Source of the DNA: Bacteroidota bacterium
GTDB lineage: Bacteria > Bacteroidota > Ignavibacteria > Kryptoniales > JAKASW01
Reading direction: 5' to 3'
Assembly: GCA_023480735.1 (NCBI GenBank)
Contig: JAMCXB010000054.1
Coordinates: 1-63,836 of the forward strand
DNA length: 63,836 nucleotides
In this document: positions 25,685 to 35,580 of the stretch, piece after piece
How positions within the stretch are numbered: position 1 is the first letter of the stretch
How the letters are laid out: the number at the start of each line of letters is the position of its first letter
Made by a program: the position numbers and the translations under genes
The notes under the pieces: model-generated
Seen by the model: only the letters and a program-made list of their open reading frames with translations
Told to the model about the DNA's origin: nothing
Database searches by the model: none

Positions 25685-26692
25685 TTAGAATCCAACGGTC
25701 AATGCGAACTTCTGAATATTCTTCAGGAGATTGTAGTTCTGGTACGCATAGTCAAGTTTTACATTGAATCGGGAAGAAATGTCGTAACTCAATCCCAGTC
25801 CCATCGTGAGCCCTTCCTGGTTGTCTGGCACGAACAGGGACTTGTACCCCGCCCTCACCGATACCATGTTGTTCCAGCAGTATTCCCCCCCGAAATTCAC
25901 TGTCTGAACATTGTCGCTCGGATGTATGGCGTCGACTGCAAGAGTGACTCGGTTGTTCGACGAATTCACGACATCCATCGCCAGGCCGACCCTGAATATC
26001 AATGGGAGAGGGTAAGACGCGGTGTAGTACTCGGCCGGGATTTTTGAATTCGCACCGACCACAGTTTCGTCGGGGCTGACCGTTCTGAGGAGATCTCCGC
26101 CAGACAATTGCATGTCGGTCCCGAAATTCGCTATCTCCATTCCGATTTTCATGTTGTTGAACGGTGTGATGTAAAGCAGGCCGGCATCGAGTGCAAACCC
26201 TGTAGCCGATTCCCTCCACACCTGCTGAATGATCATCTTTGCAGTGCCTGCAATTGAAAACCTGTCAGTCAGGTTCCTTGAATAACTGAGGCCGATCGCC
26301 CAGTCATTTGCATCCCACATTTCGCCCGTGCCGTCTGGCTGGTCGACTGTCGTCACGTCAGAACTGCCGTATGCGAGATTTGTGACACTTAGCCCTACGG
26401 CGTTGTCCTCATCCAGAGTCACGACTGCGCCGAAAAAATTGTAGCTCGTGCCGACCAGATAATTCGTGTGTTCGAGAAGGACCTGAGTACGGCCATCGCG
26501 CGAAATGCCCGCGGGATTCCAAAAGAGCGCAGTAGGATCGTTTGCCACTGCCGTGAATGCTCCTCCCATCGCAATCGCACGCGGACCGGCGCCGATTCCA
26601 AGGAAAGGAGCCGCCGTCGTTCCGACTTTGTTCTGGGCGAGCAGTTGCCCTGCCACCAGGAAAATCAAAAATGCGGTTAGTCTATTCTTCAT
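25685..26692 (-). CDS. PorV/PorQ-like outer-membrane beta-barrel protein
   Basis: 335 residues, signal peptide MKNRLTAFLIFLVAGQLLAQ. The motif GAGPRAIAMGGAFTAVANDPTALFWNPAG is the hallmark of the FadL-like PorV family, and the alternating hydrophobic strands end in KFALTVGF with a terminal phenylalanine. In type IX systems PorV picks up substrates bearing the sorting domain at the outer membrane. This copy lies within the glucan locus, 12 bases after the 1235-residue gene, and may be a dedicated shuttle for its neighbours. A transport role like FadL is the alternative. Confidence 0.88.
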   Translation of the reverse strand: MKNRLTAFLIFLVAGQLLAQNKVGTTAAPFLGIGAGPRAIAMGGAFTAVANDPTALFWNPAGISRDGRTQVLLEHTNYLVGTSYNFFGAVVTLDEDNAVGLSVTNLAYGSSDVTTVDQPDGTGEMWDANDWAIGLSYSRNLTDRFSIAGTAKMIIQQVWRESATGFALDAGLLYITPFNNMKIGMEIANFGTDMQLSGGDLLRTVSPDETVVGANSKIPAEYYTASYPLPLIFRVGLAMDVVNSSNNRVTLAVDAIHPSDNVQTVNFGGEYCWNNMVSVRAGYKSLFVPDNQEGLTMGLGLSYDISSRFNVKLDYAYQNYNLLKNIQKFALTVGF

Positions 26693-26704
26693 GAGCAGCC
26701 TCGC

Positions 26705-29700
26705 CTACTTGATAATCGCAAGTTTACCGTACTTCTGCCCGACACCCGGAGCATCAACCAGATAGAAGTACACGCCATAAGCGACTTCGAGATTGTCGGT
26801 TGTCCTCAGATCCCAATCAACTGAGCCATCTGAAATACCCTGACCTGGCGGCATCTGAAGTTTTCTTACAAGCTCCCCTCGCACCGTGAAGATGTAGATC
26901 GTGGAGTTCTTGGGCAAATGGATGAAAGTAATCTTCCTCTCTCCCCTGCCACTCGTGATGGTCGGCGGCAAAGGCGGCTCCTGGCTGGTGGCCGCGATAT
27001 ACGGATTCGGTACAACCTTCACTTTATCCAGAGAAGTCGCAGCCAGCTTTTCGTCCACCTTTGCAGCTTCGGTCGTAATCTCAAGCTGGTCGGTGCTGAC
27101 AAACGGTTTCTTCGTAATCAGTCTGAGTGTATCTCCGGCTGTGGGGAGAAAATTGGTAGTGTCAGTCCCGGCCATCGATAGCAGCCAGGTGTAGTAAATC
27201 GAATCCTGTCCCGCCGAGCCTTTGCCCTTCTCGAAGAGAAATACTCTGTCCAGCGGTGAGAGCATATTGCAATCCTGACCGTAGGCGGTGCAATTGGCTT
27301 CCTGGTAGCCGTAAGGGATCAACTCACCCGTCCGCGGGTCATAAATTCTGAAATTGGACTGCCTCTTCGGCAGCGTCGTCTGTCTGATGACCGCCCCCGT
27401 CTGAGTGTTTATCTGAGTCAGTGTTATGGCGGTTGAAGTGTCCGCATCAGTCGGGACCGAGTCAAACACGAAGACGTAATCTCTGGGATAAGACACGCCG
27501 ACTTCGCGAATCCCTGATATTTTCAATGGTGTGAAGTTGTAAGGTAGGTTGGGCATGGCGTGAGTCGTGTTCCAACCGGAGGCGGACGTGTTCAATGAGA
27601 CGGTCCAGTCGTTTTCAACATCCACGTACATTCCGTAAAACAGAAACTTGTCACGATCTCCCTGCGTCGTGGACGAACTGAGCGGGATTTTCGAACCGCC
27701 GCCCGAAGCCTGGAATGTCAGCGTATCAGGCGACGAGGAACTGGAATAATCGATGATGTAGTATCCGCTCGTAGTCCTGACCACACCGTTCAGGGAATCC
27801 GAAAAGCCGACCCTGAAGGTCTTGTTGGGAACGAGGCTGTCGTTCACTACTGTGAGATAGACGTGTCCCGTTCCAGCCACATTGCCGACCGGGGATAGCG
27901 TGCTGGGAGCATCCGGACCGACATACCCCGCCGACGGCGCCTGTGGAACGACTGTGACGGTGTTTACGTCGGTCCTGATATTTCCGTTCGACGAGATGCT
28001 CAGGTACTTTGGATCTTCAGCCGGATAAGTGTCGGCTTGCGGGTCTCCGGTAGTATATGCAGTAACGGCATAGTAATACCTTTGTCCATTCTGGAGGGTG
28101 CTGTCGACGAAGGTATGCACGAGTCCTCCATCGTCCCCAAGGTAGAACATTGGGAGCTGGGCAAGATCCTGCGAAGGCGGAAGGAAGTAGCCGCTTACTC
28201 CGTCGTTACGGTCAAAAACCGCTATCGGCTGTCCGCCGGCCTCTGTGAAGCCCGGATCCGTGGAACGATATATCTTATAACCTTCAAAGGAGGGAGCGGT
28301 CTCTGCCACGTTGTCCCATGTCAGCGTGACCCTTTTGTCGCCTGGTACACAAGTAACGTGCGGTTTGGGAGGCGGCATGACGAAATCGTAGTTCTTGTCG
28401 TATATTCTCTGGACGATCTGCTTGTTGCGAAATATCATGCTGGAGTCGGCTCCGAAGACCAGGGCCAGAGAAAAGCGCTCGGTTTGCATCGGGAGCAGCG
28501 GGAAATAACCCGATGCATAAATGAAGTCGCCATCCTGCGGGAGCGCCGGTATGACATCGAAGTATCCCGGTACCATGCGGCTCCAGAGAGTCTCGCTGTT
28601 ATTCATCGCCGGTGAAGCCGTCTGGTTGAAAAAGTTGAAACTTGTGAGGCCGATCTGATCTGACTCGTTTACGTCCGTCCGGTCATAGTGAGGCTCGCCT
28701 TCCGTCGGCATCCCGTCACCTTCCCCAATGTCACGGGTCATAGGCACTCCGTCCGCACCGACATCATCGTGCTTTGGATCCCAGTTCCCGTTTTCATCAC
28801 CCGACCAATGTGACTTCACGGTTCCCGGATATTTTCCCGTCACGGCATCCCGGGTCTGTGTGTAGTCAGGAACCCAGCCTGAGACCATCGATCCCGGTCC
28901 GCTGTCACGGCTCTCGTCTATCATCGAGTTGTTGAGACCCGCCTGCGTAAAGTAATTCCTGTAATAAAGAGGTCTCAGGTCGGTTCTATAAATCTGCCCC
29001 TGAGTCGTCTTGAAGACTCTCTGATAATGAATGCTGTAGTTCTCATCTATCAGCCCGTTCAAATTATCATCCAGACCGTTGTTCACCGTTTCGAGCAGTG
29101 TCTCGCCGTTGTATATCCTGTAGGCGACGCCGAGCGAATAGACGGTCGCGGTATCGGCATCGGACTTCAGAAGCGTATCGAGCCTGACTATCGTCCTGGC
29201 GTAAGTCGCCGGGTCTATCGTGATGACTTCGTTATTTGGCCAATTCGAGTTGCCACCGGAATTGGATCTGGACAATGTCCTAGACATTACGTATGAGTTT
29301 GTAACGGAACTAAATGTGAAATCCGACTGATCGAACTTTGGGTTGTTAGGATCAACGGCATCATTATCGTTGTCGATCCCGTCGTACTGATTTCCCGGAC
29401 TTTCCAGGTAGGCATAACCGGCGTAGCCGATGCTGGTTCTGACTCCGGTCAAAACGCGGCTCAGCGGAATCCACAGCGGATCGCTGGTCTTGCCGTCTGA
29501 GTCCCAGGTATAAGTCAGGTTGTTGTTGACATCGAAGAATCCAAGGTCGTCCTGACAGTCTACGTATGTTTGCCCGACATCGCCCACACAACCTCCGACA
29601 ACCTCGCCGAATACGGTCTTCTGATAGACAGTGGTGCCGATGTTTGTTATATCATACAGCCAGAACAGGACATCCTGTGCCTGGACCTGCGACCACTGCA

Positions 29701-30412
29701 ATCCTCTTACCCTGACGACTATGCCGATTCCGTTGCGGGTTGTGTCGGTAGAATCCGGATGGAAGAAGTAGCTTGTCCGCTGCTGGACATTATTGTCCTG
29801 CGCATCGTCCATCACCCAGTACGATTCCTGGTCGGCGCTGAAGATGCCCTTGCCGAAATATCCGTTCCACTCCGCATGTCCGTTCGTGTCGACCCAATCA
29901 GGATGGTCCGGCCAGATTGAGGGCCATGACTCCGGAACGTTGCTGGAGGCTACGGTATCCTGTGCCGCGTTTACATAGCCGGGTTCCGGCTCGAACCCCT
30001 GGAAATGACCGTCTGACGGATCTGTCTTTGCCGACTGGCCGCTTCTCGGGCCCGGAGAGATCGTCACTGAATGCACCGCTCCATAAAGTGTCTTGCCGGT
30101 TTTGTCAACCCCAATAGGGTACGTCCCCGGAAGTTCGACCCCCACAAGCGGCGTGACATCACCGATATAGCTGTCTTGCGTCATCGGATAAGGCCATGCG
30201 CCCCGAATGTCGTTCGGGTCAGTGCCGGATATTTGTCCGTTATTTCTGAATGTGATCGCTACGCGGTTGCCGTCATGAATGCCGAAACGCACGTAAAGTG
30301 CGTTGCCCCTGTGCGTTTTCGCGTAAGGAATCAAATTGTCACTCCCCTCCTGCGCGTAGGAAGCAGCACCGCCTACTGACAGGAAAAGGATGAGGATGAA
30401 TATCTTGCGCAT
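26705..30412 (-). CDS. Very large secreted protein paired with the TonB-dependent receptor
   Basis: 1235 residues with signal peptide MRKIFILILFLSVGGAASYAQ. The N-terminal region (about 25-700) is aromatic and Asp/Asn-rich with no domain I can name. A fibronectin type III-like domain lies near 710-790 (RVTLTWDNVAETAPSFEGYKIYRSTDPGF in pieces). The C-terminal part contains KVVPNPYIA and ends with a sorting/FlgD-like domain (IYIFTVRGELVRKL ... YGVYFYLVD). It follows the receptor gene by 15 bases, the place a SusD gene would occupy in a Bacteroides locus, but it shows no SusD-like helical repeats. Role as glycan-binding partner of the receptor is an inference from position. Confidence 0.75.
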   Translation of the reverse strand: MRKIFILILFLSVGGAASYAQEGSDNLIPYAKTHRGNALYVRFGIHDGNRVAITFRNNGQISGTDPNDIRGAWPYPMTQDSYIGDVTPLVGVELPGTYPIGVDKTGKTLYGAVHSVTISPGPRSGQSAKTDPSDGHFQGFEPEPGYVNAAQDTVASSNVPESWPSIWPDHPDWVDTNGHAEWNGYFGKGIFSADQESYWVMDDAQDNNVQQRTSYFFHPDSTDTTRNGIGIVVRVRGLQWSQVQAQDVLFWLYDITNIGTTVYQKTVFGEVVGGCVGDVGQTYVDCQDDLGFFDVNNNLTYTWDSDGKTSDPLWIPLSRVLTGVRTSIGYAGYAYLESPGNQYDGIDNDNDAVDPNNPKFDQSDFTFSSVTNSYVMSRTLSRSNSGGNSNWPNNEVITIDPATYARTIVRLDTLLKSDADTATVYSLGVAYRIYNGETLLETVNNGLDDNLNGLIDENYSIHYQRVFKTTQGQIYRTDLRPLYYRNYFTQAGLNNSMIDESRDSGPGSMVSGWVPDYTQTRDAVTGKYPGTVKSHWSGDENGNWDPKHDDVGADGVPMTRDIGEGDGMPTEGEPHYDRTDVNESDQIGLTSFNFFNQTASPAMNNSETLWSRMVPGYFDVIPALPQDGDFIYASGYFPLLPMQTERFSLALVFGADSSMIFRNKQIVQRIYDKNYDFVMPPPKPHVTCVPGDKRVTLTWDNVAETAPSFEGYKIYRSTDPGFTEAGGQPIAVFDRNDGVSGYFLPPSQDLAQLPMFYLGDDGGLVHTFVDSTLQNGQRYYYAVTAYTTGDPQADTYPAEDPKYLSISSNGNIRTDVNTVTVVPQAPSAGYVGPDAPSTLSPVGNVAGTGHVYLTVVNDSLVPNKTFRVGFSDSLNGVVRTTSGYYIIDYSSSSSPDTLTFQASGGGSKIPLSSSTTQGDRDKFLFYGMYVDVENDWTVSLNTSASGWNTTHAMPNLPYNFTPLKISGIREVGVSYPRDYVFVFDSVPTDADTSTAITLTQINTQTGAVIRQTTLPKRQSNFRIYDPRTGELIPYGYQEANCTAYGQDCNMLSPLDRVFLFEKGKGSAGQDSIYYTWLLSMAGTDTTNFLPTAGDTLRLITKKPFVSTDQLEITTEAAKVDEKLAATSLDKVKVVPNPYIAATSQEPPLPPTITSGRGERKITFIHLPKNSTIYIFTVRGELVRKLQMPPGQGISDGSVDWDLRTTDNLEVAYGVYFYLVDAPGVGQKYGKLAIIK

Positions 30413-30427
30413 GAGTCTACCTTTGCT

Positions 30428-33241
30428 TTAAAAGGAGTAAGTAATTCCTAATTGGATCCTGCGGGGGGCCGCATAATAATTCGCCCTAGTATAGAAATCC
30501 TGTATCGTTGCGATGCGCTGCGATGGATCGCTTAGGAGAAGGTGCTCCTCGGTGAGCGACCAGTCAGGCTGGCCGCTGTCGGTGAACACATCCACTGCAT
30601 TCTTCGTATCGAGGACGTTATCGATCCTCGCAAATAAGGTGAATGTCGTTTGGCCGAATTTGAAGTCCTTGTAAAGCCGCGCACTCAAGTCATACGTAAC
30701 CGGTTTCAGTCCGGAGTTATACATCAGCTCGCCGAGGTTTGCAGTGGAGGTAAGAGTAGGGGTATATGGGGTTCCGCTGCCGAACTCGAAGATCAAGCCG
30801 GCTCCCCAATCGTTCGGGTTAACGTAATTCAGAGTTGCGTTCAATGAATGACGCTGATCCCAGTCAAGAGGTATCAACTGCGTCTCCGGAAGCGTGCCGC
30901 CTTTTCTCAAATTATAGGCCGCCTGCGGGTCCGAGGCATCTCCTTTGGCTATCTGGAATGTGTAATCCACCGCCGCCGATACGCCGCCGGTGAATCGTTT
31001 ATTAATCGAAAGGACGATTCCTCTTATGTAGGCAAAATCGGTATTGACATACTTACTGTAAATGAGAGAACCGCCATAAACGTACTCGATTTCATTCAGC
31101 GTTCCGGCGAGATTCCTGATATCATTGAAGTACCCGGTTATATCGATGGCAATGTCATCAGTCAACTGTTGCTGCAGACCCAGTTCGCCTTTAGTCGTCT
31201 CCTCCGGATTCAGATCGGGATTCCCTATCACTCCCAGATTTGTACTCCCACCAGTGACGCCAAGTTTGTAACCCGGATTCTCGTAGAGTCGGTCGAACGA
31301 AGGCATTTGAAAGAAGAGTCCGTAAGAGAAGTGAACGATTCCCCGATCCGTAATCGGGAATGCAACACCAAGCCGGGGACTAATCTGCCACTTGTCGGCT
31401 GCGTTCTTATACCAGTATTTCATCCTGGCTGCGATCGCATCCGCTGTCGTTCCGCCCGGCGCGACTACGCTGTCCTGATTCTCAGGTCTCATCGGCAAGT
31501 ATATGTTCGGATCCGAAGGGTCGGAGAGAATCTGCCCGTCGGGACGGAACCAGTCGAGACGAACGCCAACATTTACTATCAGCGATTTGAATTCCATCTT
31601 GTCCTGGACGTATGCTGAAAACATCTGCGGCTTATGCTGATACATCAGGTTATCAGAAGTCGACGGGTCCGGTATTCTCACGCCTCCGATCAGGTACGGG
31701 TTTCCATCCAGAACCGGATTTCGGTTCACATCAATCGGATACATTTGGAGGTTGATATTGTGCAGGAAGATCTGATACTGGTCAAATTCAAGACCTGCCT
31801 TTAACATATGCGTTTGTGTCACCTGGCTGGTTATATCGAATTTTGCCACATACGTGTCGGTGCTGTGGATGTTGTGCGCCAAGTTTGTTCCGCCCGAATA
31901 AAATGTGCCTTCGGGCTGAACGAGCAATGATTGGTGAACATACTTCTGGTCGAGCGGATCGTTGCGTGAGAAGAGATCGGACAATGAGAACGGGTTTTGA
32001 TCTAAATATTCCCTGTAGTCTTTGAAGTAGTATGAAGCGCCCAGAGTATAAAATGTTGAAGCACTCAGCGTATGGGTGAGATTCACCGTGTTCATATTTC
32101 CCTTCTGGAAATGGCTGATCTCACCGTCAGGGTTGTATTTGTAGTTCCAATCGAAGCCCTTTCCGCGGCTATTGTCCAGAATGAAATTGTAGGCTAGCTG
32201 CAATCCGGACGTAATCTTAAGGGACAGTTTGGCCTGACCGTAAGCCTCCATATATGGGTTCATGGAAACATATTTGCCATCGCCCGTCTCCTGAATAATC
32301 CAGTCTGACGGGCTCGGCGCCTGCGAGTTCGTAATGTCGAATGTGTTGAACTTGCGTATCCCATACTCATAGCCGTCGTCATAACGGTACCTGGCGTCGA
32401 CGTAGAATGACAGTACATCCTTCAGTATTGGCCCATCTAAAGATCCTTCGAGCCAGCTCGTGTTCAATGGATTTATTTTCTGCAGCCCGGTGAACACGCT
32501 GGAATTACTCGTGACATAGCTGCCGGTATATGTCGTGAACATTCCATGAAAGGAATCGCCGCCAGACTTGGTCGCGATGTTGACGATTCCACTCATCGCC
32601 TGACCATATTCAGCGTTGTATGCCCCGGTAACCACCTGCAATTCCTGGATAGAGTTTGTATTAACATCCACGACCGTTTTGCCGTCATAGGCGTCGGTCA
32701 CCGGGATGCCGTCGATCATGTACATCACCTCGCCTGAACGTCCTCCTCTGGAATGCAGGTCGCCGTTCTTGTCGACATATATCCCGGCCTGGATCTGCAA
32801 CACGTCCTGAAAGCTCGTTACGGGAAGCGCCTGAATATCACGGCTGTCAACCACCGACGTCGAGGCAGTCATGTCTTTCTGCACCAGCGGGCGTTCTGCC
32901 GTGACGACAACCGCCTCCGTGGTTATAGCAGATTCCGAGAGCTCAAAATCAACCTCTGTGGTTAAGTCGATCGAAACACGATTGTCCTGAATTTCCATTG
33001 GTCTATACCCAACGGCACTTGCCTTGACCGTGTAAGTGCCTGGCGGAAGGTTAAGGACGGTGTATCTCCCATCCATATCAGTCGCCGCGCCCGTTGAAGT
33101 TCCCATAATCATCACGCTCGCTCCAATCAACGGCTCCTTCGTCGCTGCGTCCACGACTCGTCCGGCAATCTTACCGGTGTCTCCCGCGAGAGCTTTGAGC
33201 GACAGGAGAAGAACCAACGAAGCAGTAAAAACTTTTCGCAT
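30428..33241 (-). CDS. TonB-dependent outer-membrane receptor, probable oligosaccharide transporter
   Basis: 937 residues: signal peptide (1-19), a carboxypeptidase-regulatory-like domain (about 24-108, GKIAGRVVDAATKEPLIGASVMI), a plug (about 110-240, AITTEAVVVTAERP, MIDGIPVTDAYDG) and a 22-strand type barrel ending QLGITYSF. This is the SusC-like architecture. It would take up glucan fragments with energy from TonB/ExbBD, which are not in the window. It starts 3 bases after the LacI-type regulator stop and heads the structural part of the locus. Confidence 0.92.
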   Translation of the reverse strand: MRKVFTASLVLLLSLKALAGDTGKIAGRVVDAATKEPLIGASVMIMGTSTGAATDMDGRYTVLNLPPGTYTVKASAVGYRPMEIQDNRVSIDLTTEVDFELSESAITTEAVVVTAERPLVQKDMTASTSVVDSRDIQALPVTSFQDVLQIQAGIYVDKNGDLHSRGGRSGEVMYMIDGIPVTDAYDGKTVVDVNTNSIQELQVVTGAYNAEYGQAMSGIVNIATKSGGDSFHGMFTTYTGSYVTSNSSVFTGLQKINPLNTSWLEGSLDGPILKDVLSFYVDARYRYDDGYEYGIRKFNTFDITNSQAPSPSDWIIQETGDGKYVSMNPYMEAYGQAKLSLKITSGLQLAYNFILDNSRGKGFDWNYKYNPDGEISHFQKGNMNTVNLTHTLSASTFYTLGASYYFKDYREYLDQNPFSLSDLFSRNDPLDQKYVHQSLLVQPEGTFYSGGTNLAHNIHSTDTYVAKFDITSQVTQTHMLKAGLEFDQYQIFLHNINLQMYPIDVNRNPVLDGNPYLIGGVRIPDPSTSDNLMYQHKPQMFSAYVQDKMEFKSLIVNVGVRLDWFRPDGQILSDPSDPNIYLPMRPENQDSVVAPGGTTADAIAARMKYWYKNAADKWQISPRLGVAFPITDRGIVHFSYGLFFQMPSFDRLYENPGYKLGVTGGSTNLGVIGNPDLNPEETTKGELGLQQQLTDDIAIDITGYFNDIRNLAGTLNEIEYVYGGSLIYSKYVNTDFAYIRGIVLSINKRFTGGVSAAVDYTFQIAKGDASDPQAAYNLRKGGTLPETQLIPLDWDQRHSLNATLNYVNPNDWGAGLIFEFGSGTPYTPTLTSTANLGELMYNSGLKPVTYDLSARLYKDFKFGQTTFTLFARIDNVLDTKNAVDVFTDSGQPDWSLTEEHLLLSDPSQRIATIQDFYTRANYYAAPRRIQLGITYSF

Positions 33242-33244
33242 GCT

Positions 33245-34300
33245 CTACCTCTGTTTTGATTTCACCGAAGGCATCCCTTCGGAACTCCTGAGAGCTCCGC
33301 AGCTCTCTCTAACGATAAGGGTTGGCGAAAACGTCGTATGGAGTATCTCCATTTCCGGATTGGACATCCTTGCAACTAAACGTTCGATAGCAAGCACCCC
33401 CATTTGATACATCGGCTGCCGCATGGTCGTCAGCCTCATGTGACGCGCGAGCTCAATGTCGTCGAACCCGACTATCGCCACGTCTTCAGGAACCCTGAGG
33501 CCGCTCTCCGTCAGCGCGGCAATTGCGCCCATCGCCTGAATGTCAGAAGAGACAAAGAAAGCTCTTGGCATATCGGGCCCCATCTCTATGAACTCTTCCA
33601 TTGCCTCATATCCGGCCTCTCGATTGAATCCGTCCTGCTTATTGCTGGAGCCCGTCTTTACCAAACCTTCGGAATAGGTAATCCCGTGACTCTCAAGCGC
33701 ATGCCTGTACCCCTGCAGGCGTTCCAGGGCAGGAGTGCTTACAAGTTGAGCGTTGACCATTCCCACGGAGCGATGGCCGAGCTCGAGCAGATGAGTAGTG
33801 GCAGCGTAAGCGCCTTCAACATTCGCAACCGAGATAGAGTCAAAGTCGGGAGAGACGGTGTCGACCAGAACCATCGGGAGTTTTGCGTCTCTCAACCTGG
33901 CTACAATCTTCTCGGGAAGCTTCATAGAAAAGAAAAGGATGCCGTCGACCTTGCCGCGTTGAAGCGCACGAGACAAGTGAGTCTCCACCTGATCTACATT
34001 GTTGACCCCGTACAGGACGAGGTCGTAGCCAAGCTGAGAAATTCTATCCTGGACCCCCTGAAGAACCTCGATGAAGAAGTAATTCGTGAAGAAGGGGATA
34101 ATAGCTGAGATCGTTTCCGACTGGCGGCGTGCTAATCGCTGGGCATAGGTATGGGGCTGGTAGTTCAGCCGCCTGGCTACCTCTTTGACGCGTTTCCTCG
34201 TTTCAGGAGTAACGCTAGTATGGTTATTGAGGACCCGGGAAACCGTTCCAATCCCAACGCCCGCTTCACGCGCTATGTCATATATAGTGACTTTTGCCAC
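33245..34300 (-). CDS. LacI-family transcriptional regulator of the glucan locus
   Basis: DNA-binding repressor/activator of about 352 residues. The helix-turn-helix is VTIYDIAREAGVGIGTVSRVLNN, followed by the hinge region and a periplasmic-binding-protein-like sensor domain (SETISAIIPFFTNYFF, ... VAIVGFDDIELARHM). I chose GTG at 34300 (VAKVTIYDIA) because family members start there and GAGG sits 5 bases upstream; the open frame goes to an ATG at 34342. It is the first gene of the locus, 3 bases before the receptor gene, so it probably controls itself and everything downstream in response to a maltodextrin. A cre-like operator lies at 34392-34405. Confidence 0.92.
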   Translation of the reverse strand: MAKVTIYDIAREAGVGIGTVSRVLNNHTSVTPETRKRVKEVARRLNYQPHTYAQRLARRQSETISAIIPFFTNYFFIEVLQGVQDRISQLGYDLVLYGVNNVDQVETHLSRALQRGKVDGILFFSMKLPEKIVARLRDAKLPMVLVDTVSPDFDSISVANVEGAYAATTHLLELGHRSVGMVNAQLVSTPALERLQGYRHALESHGITYSEGLVKTGSSNKQDGFNREAGYEAMEEFIEMGPDMPRAFFVSSDIQAMGAIAALTESGLRVPEDVAIVGFDDIELARHMRLTTMRQPMYQMGVLAIERLVARMSNPEMEILHTTFSPTLIVRESCGALRSSEGMPSVKSKQR

Positions 34301-34333
34301 ATTCACCTCGCATGCCTTTGGAAGTGCTTCCAC

Positions 34334-34362
34334 AAGATGCAAAGGAAAAATGGACTTGTCAA
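34334..34362 (-). promoter_or_regulatory. Candidate promoter of the lacI-led glucan locus
   Basis: A perfect -35 box TTGACA (34362-34357) is followed after 17 bases by a weak -10 (CATCTT, 34339-34334). Transcription would begin near 34327, downstream of the ATG at 34342, which agrees with translation from the GTG at 34300. The weak -10 would suit a regulated promoter. Confidence 0.4.
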
Positions 34363-34391
34363 GGGGTCATTGACACTTTTTTGGAAAAATA

Positions 34392-34405
34392 TGGAAACGG
34401 TTCCG
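34392..34405. promoter_or_regulatory. Candidate LacI/CcpA-type operator
   Basis: TGGAAACGGTTCCG is a near-palindrome with the central CG typical of LacI-family sites and matches the cre-like pattern TGnAAnCGnT except at the last base. It lies about 30 bases upstream of the candidate -35 box of the locus. Confidence 0.45.
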
Positions 34406-34461
34406 TGACAATCCACAAAACTAGCACGGAACAGGCGAGAAAAAGGCGGCTGGGACCCGGT

Positions 34462-35547
34462 TTATTTCTGTGTGGAGGTCAGCGGATTATCAGGTATGCT
34501 CTTCCCTACCTCTACTCTCGTCCTCGGCAATGAACCGGGGTACCGTTCCTGCAGGAATTGAATCAGCTTCTCCCTGACTTCACATCGCAGATCCCAGGCA
34601 GTCCCCGAATCCGAAGCGCTCATGAGCGCCCTCAGTTCCATGGTATGTTCCGAAGCATTAGTCACCTGAAGTCCCCAGGCTTTTCCGTCCCACCTCTTGG
34701 TCGCTTGGAGAATCCTGTGAAGCTCGCTCCGTACGTCTTCAACCGGCACCGTGTAATCGGTGTAGACGAAGACAGTTCCAAGCAGATCTGCCGACTTCCT
34801 GGTCCAGTTTTGAAACGGATGCTCGATGAAATAAGACAGGGGTACGACTAACCTGCGGAGGTCCCATATCCTGACGACTACGTATGTCGTCCTGATTTCT
34901 TCGATCCAGCCCCACTCCCCCTCGACTATCACCACGTCATCGAGTCTAATCGGTTCCGTCAACGCCATCTGAACGCCTGCAATCAAATTGGAAAGTGTCG
35001 GGCGTGCCGCCATCCCGATGATGAGCCCTGCAATTCCGGCAGATGCGAAAAGGCCCGCCCCTATATTTCTTATCTCAGGAAATGTCATAAGCATGATGGA
35101 CAAGGCGACGACGCTTACAATTACAATGGTTATCCTCCTCAAAACATGGACCTGTGTAAGTACTCGCCTGGCGGTAAGATTATCCTTCACACTCACATCG
35201 TACTTCGCTGCCATCATGTCAGAGAGAACTTTGGTCAATGCGATCAGTAACCACGCGACAGCGGCTATCACACAAAGACCGAGTGTGTGATTTATGGTGG
35301 CTGCTACCGCAGGGGGAAAATGCACAATTGGCATGACGAGAAAGATCCCCAGCAGGGGAAAAATAAGCTTTGCAGGCTTTTTCGAGTGTCGCACAAATGA
35401 ATCATCCAGGATGCCTTCGGTTCTGGCCGTTATCTTGAGAAGTGCCCCATAGAATATCTTATGAACAAGCAAACCAATCAGAATTGCGGCGAGAAGAATG
35501 CAGGCGCCCCAAAGCCAAGTCTCTCCTTCTAAGAATAGGTTTGTCAT
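34462..35547 (-). CDS. Mechanosensitive channel of small conductance (MscS family)
   Basis: 361 residues with about four to five N-terminal membrane spans, then the pore helix and beta domain of MscS: IGAGLFASAGIAGLIIGMAARPTLSNLIAGVQMALTEPIRLDDVVIVEGEWGWIEEI (in pieces) with the Gly/Ala-rich pore lining and the conserved RLDD...V...G.V.EI block. The C-terminal alpha/beta domain follows (VFVYTDYTVPVEDVRSEL). It releases small solutes during osmotic downshock. It stands alone between lacI and coaBC. The ATG at 35547 is the only sensible start. Confidence 0.92.
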   Translation of the reverse strand: MTNLFLEGETWLWGACILLAAILIGLLVHKIFYGALLKITARTEGILDDSFVRHSKKPAKLIFPLLGIFLVMPIVHFPPAVAATINHTLGLCVIAAVAWLLIALTKVLSDMMAAKYDVSVKDNLTARRVLTQVHVLRRITIVIVSVVALSIMLMTFPEIRNIGAGLFASAGIAGLIIGMAARPTLSNLIAGVQMALTEPIRLDDVVIVEGEWGWIEEIRTTYVVVRIWDLRRLVVPLSYFIEHPFQNWTRKSADLLGTVFVYTDYTVPVEDVRSELHRILQATKRWDGKAWGLQVTNASEHTMELRALMSASDSGTAWDLRCEVREKLIQFLQERYPGSLPRTRVEVGKSIPDNPLTSTQK

Positions 35548-35580
35548 TCTCTCTTTCCTCCGTTATAAGATGGCTGCCGG

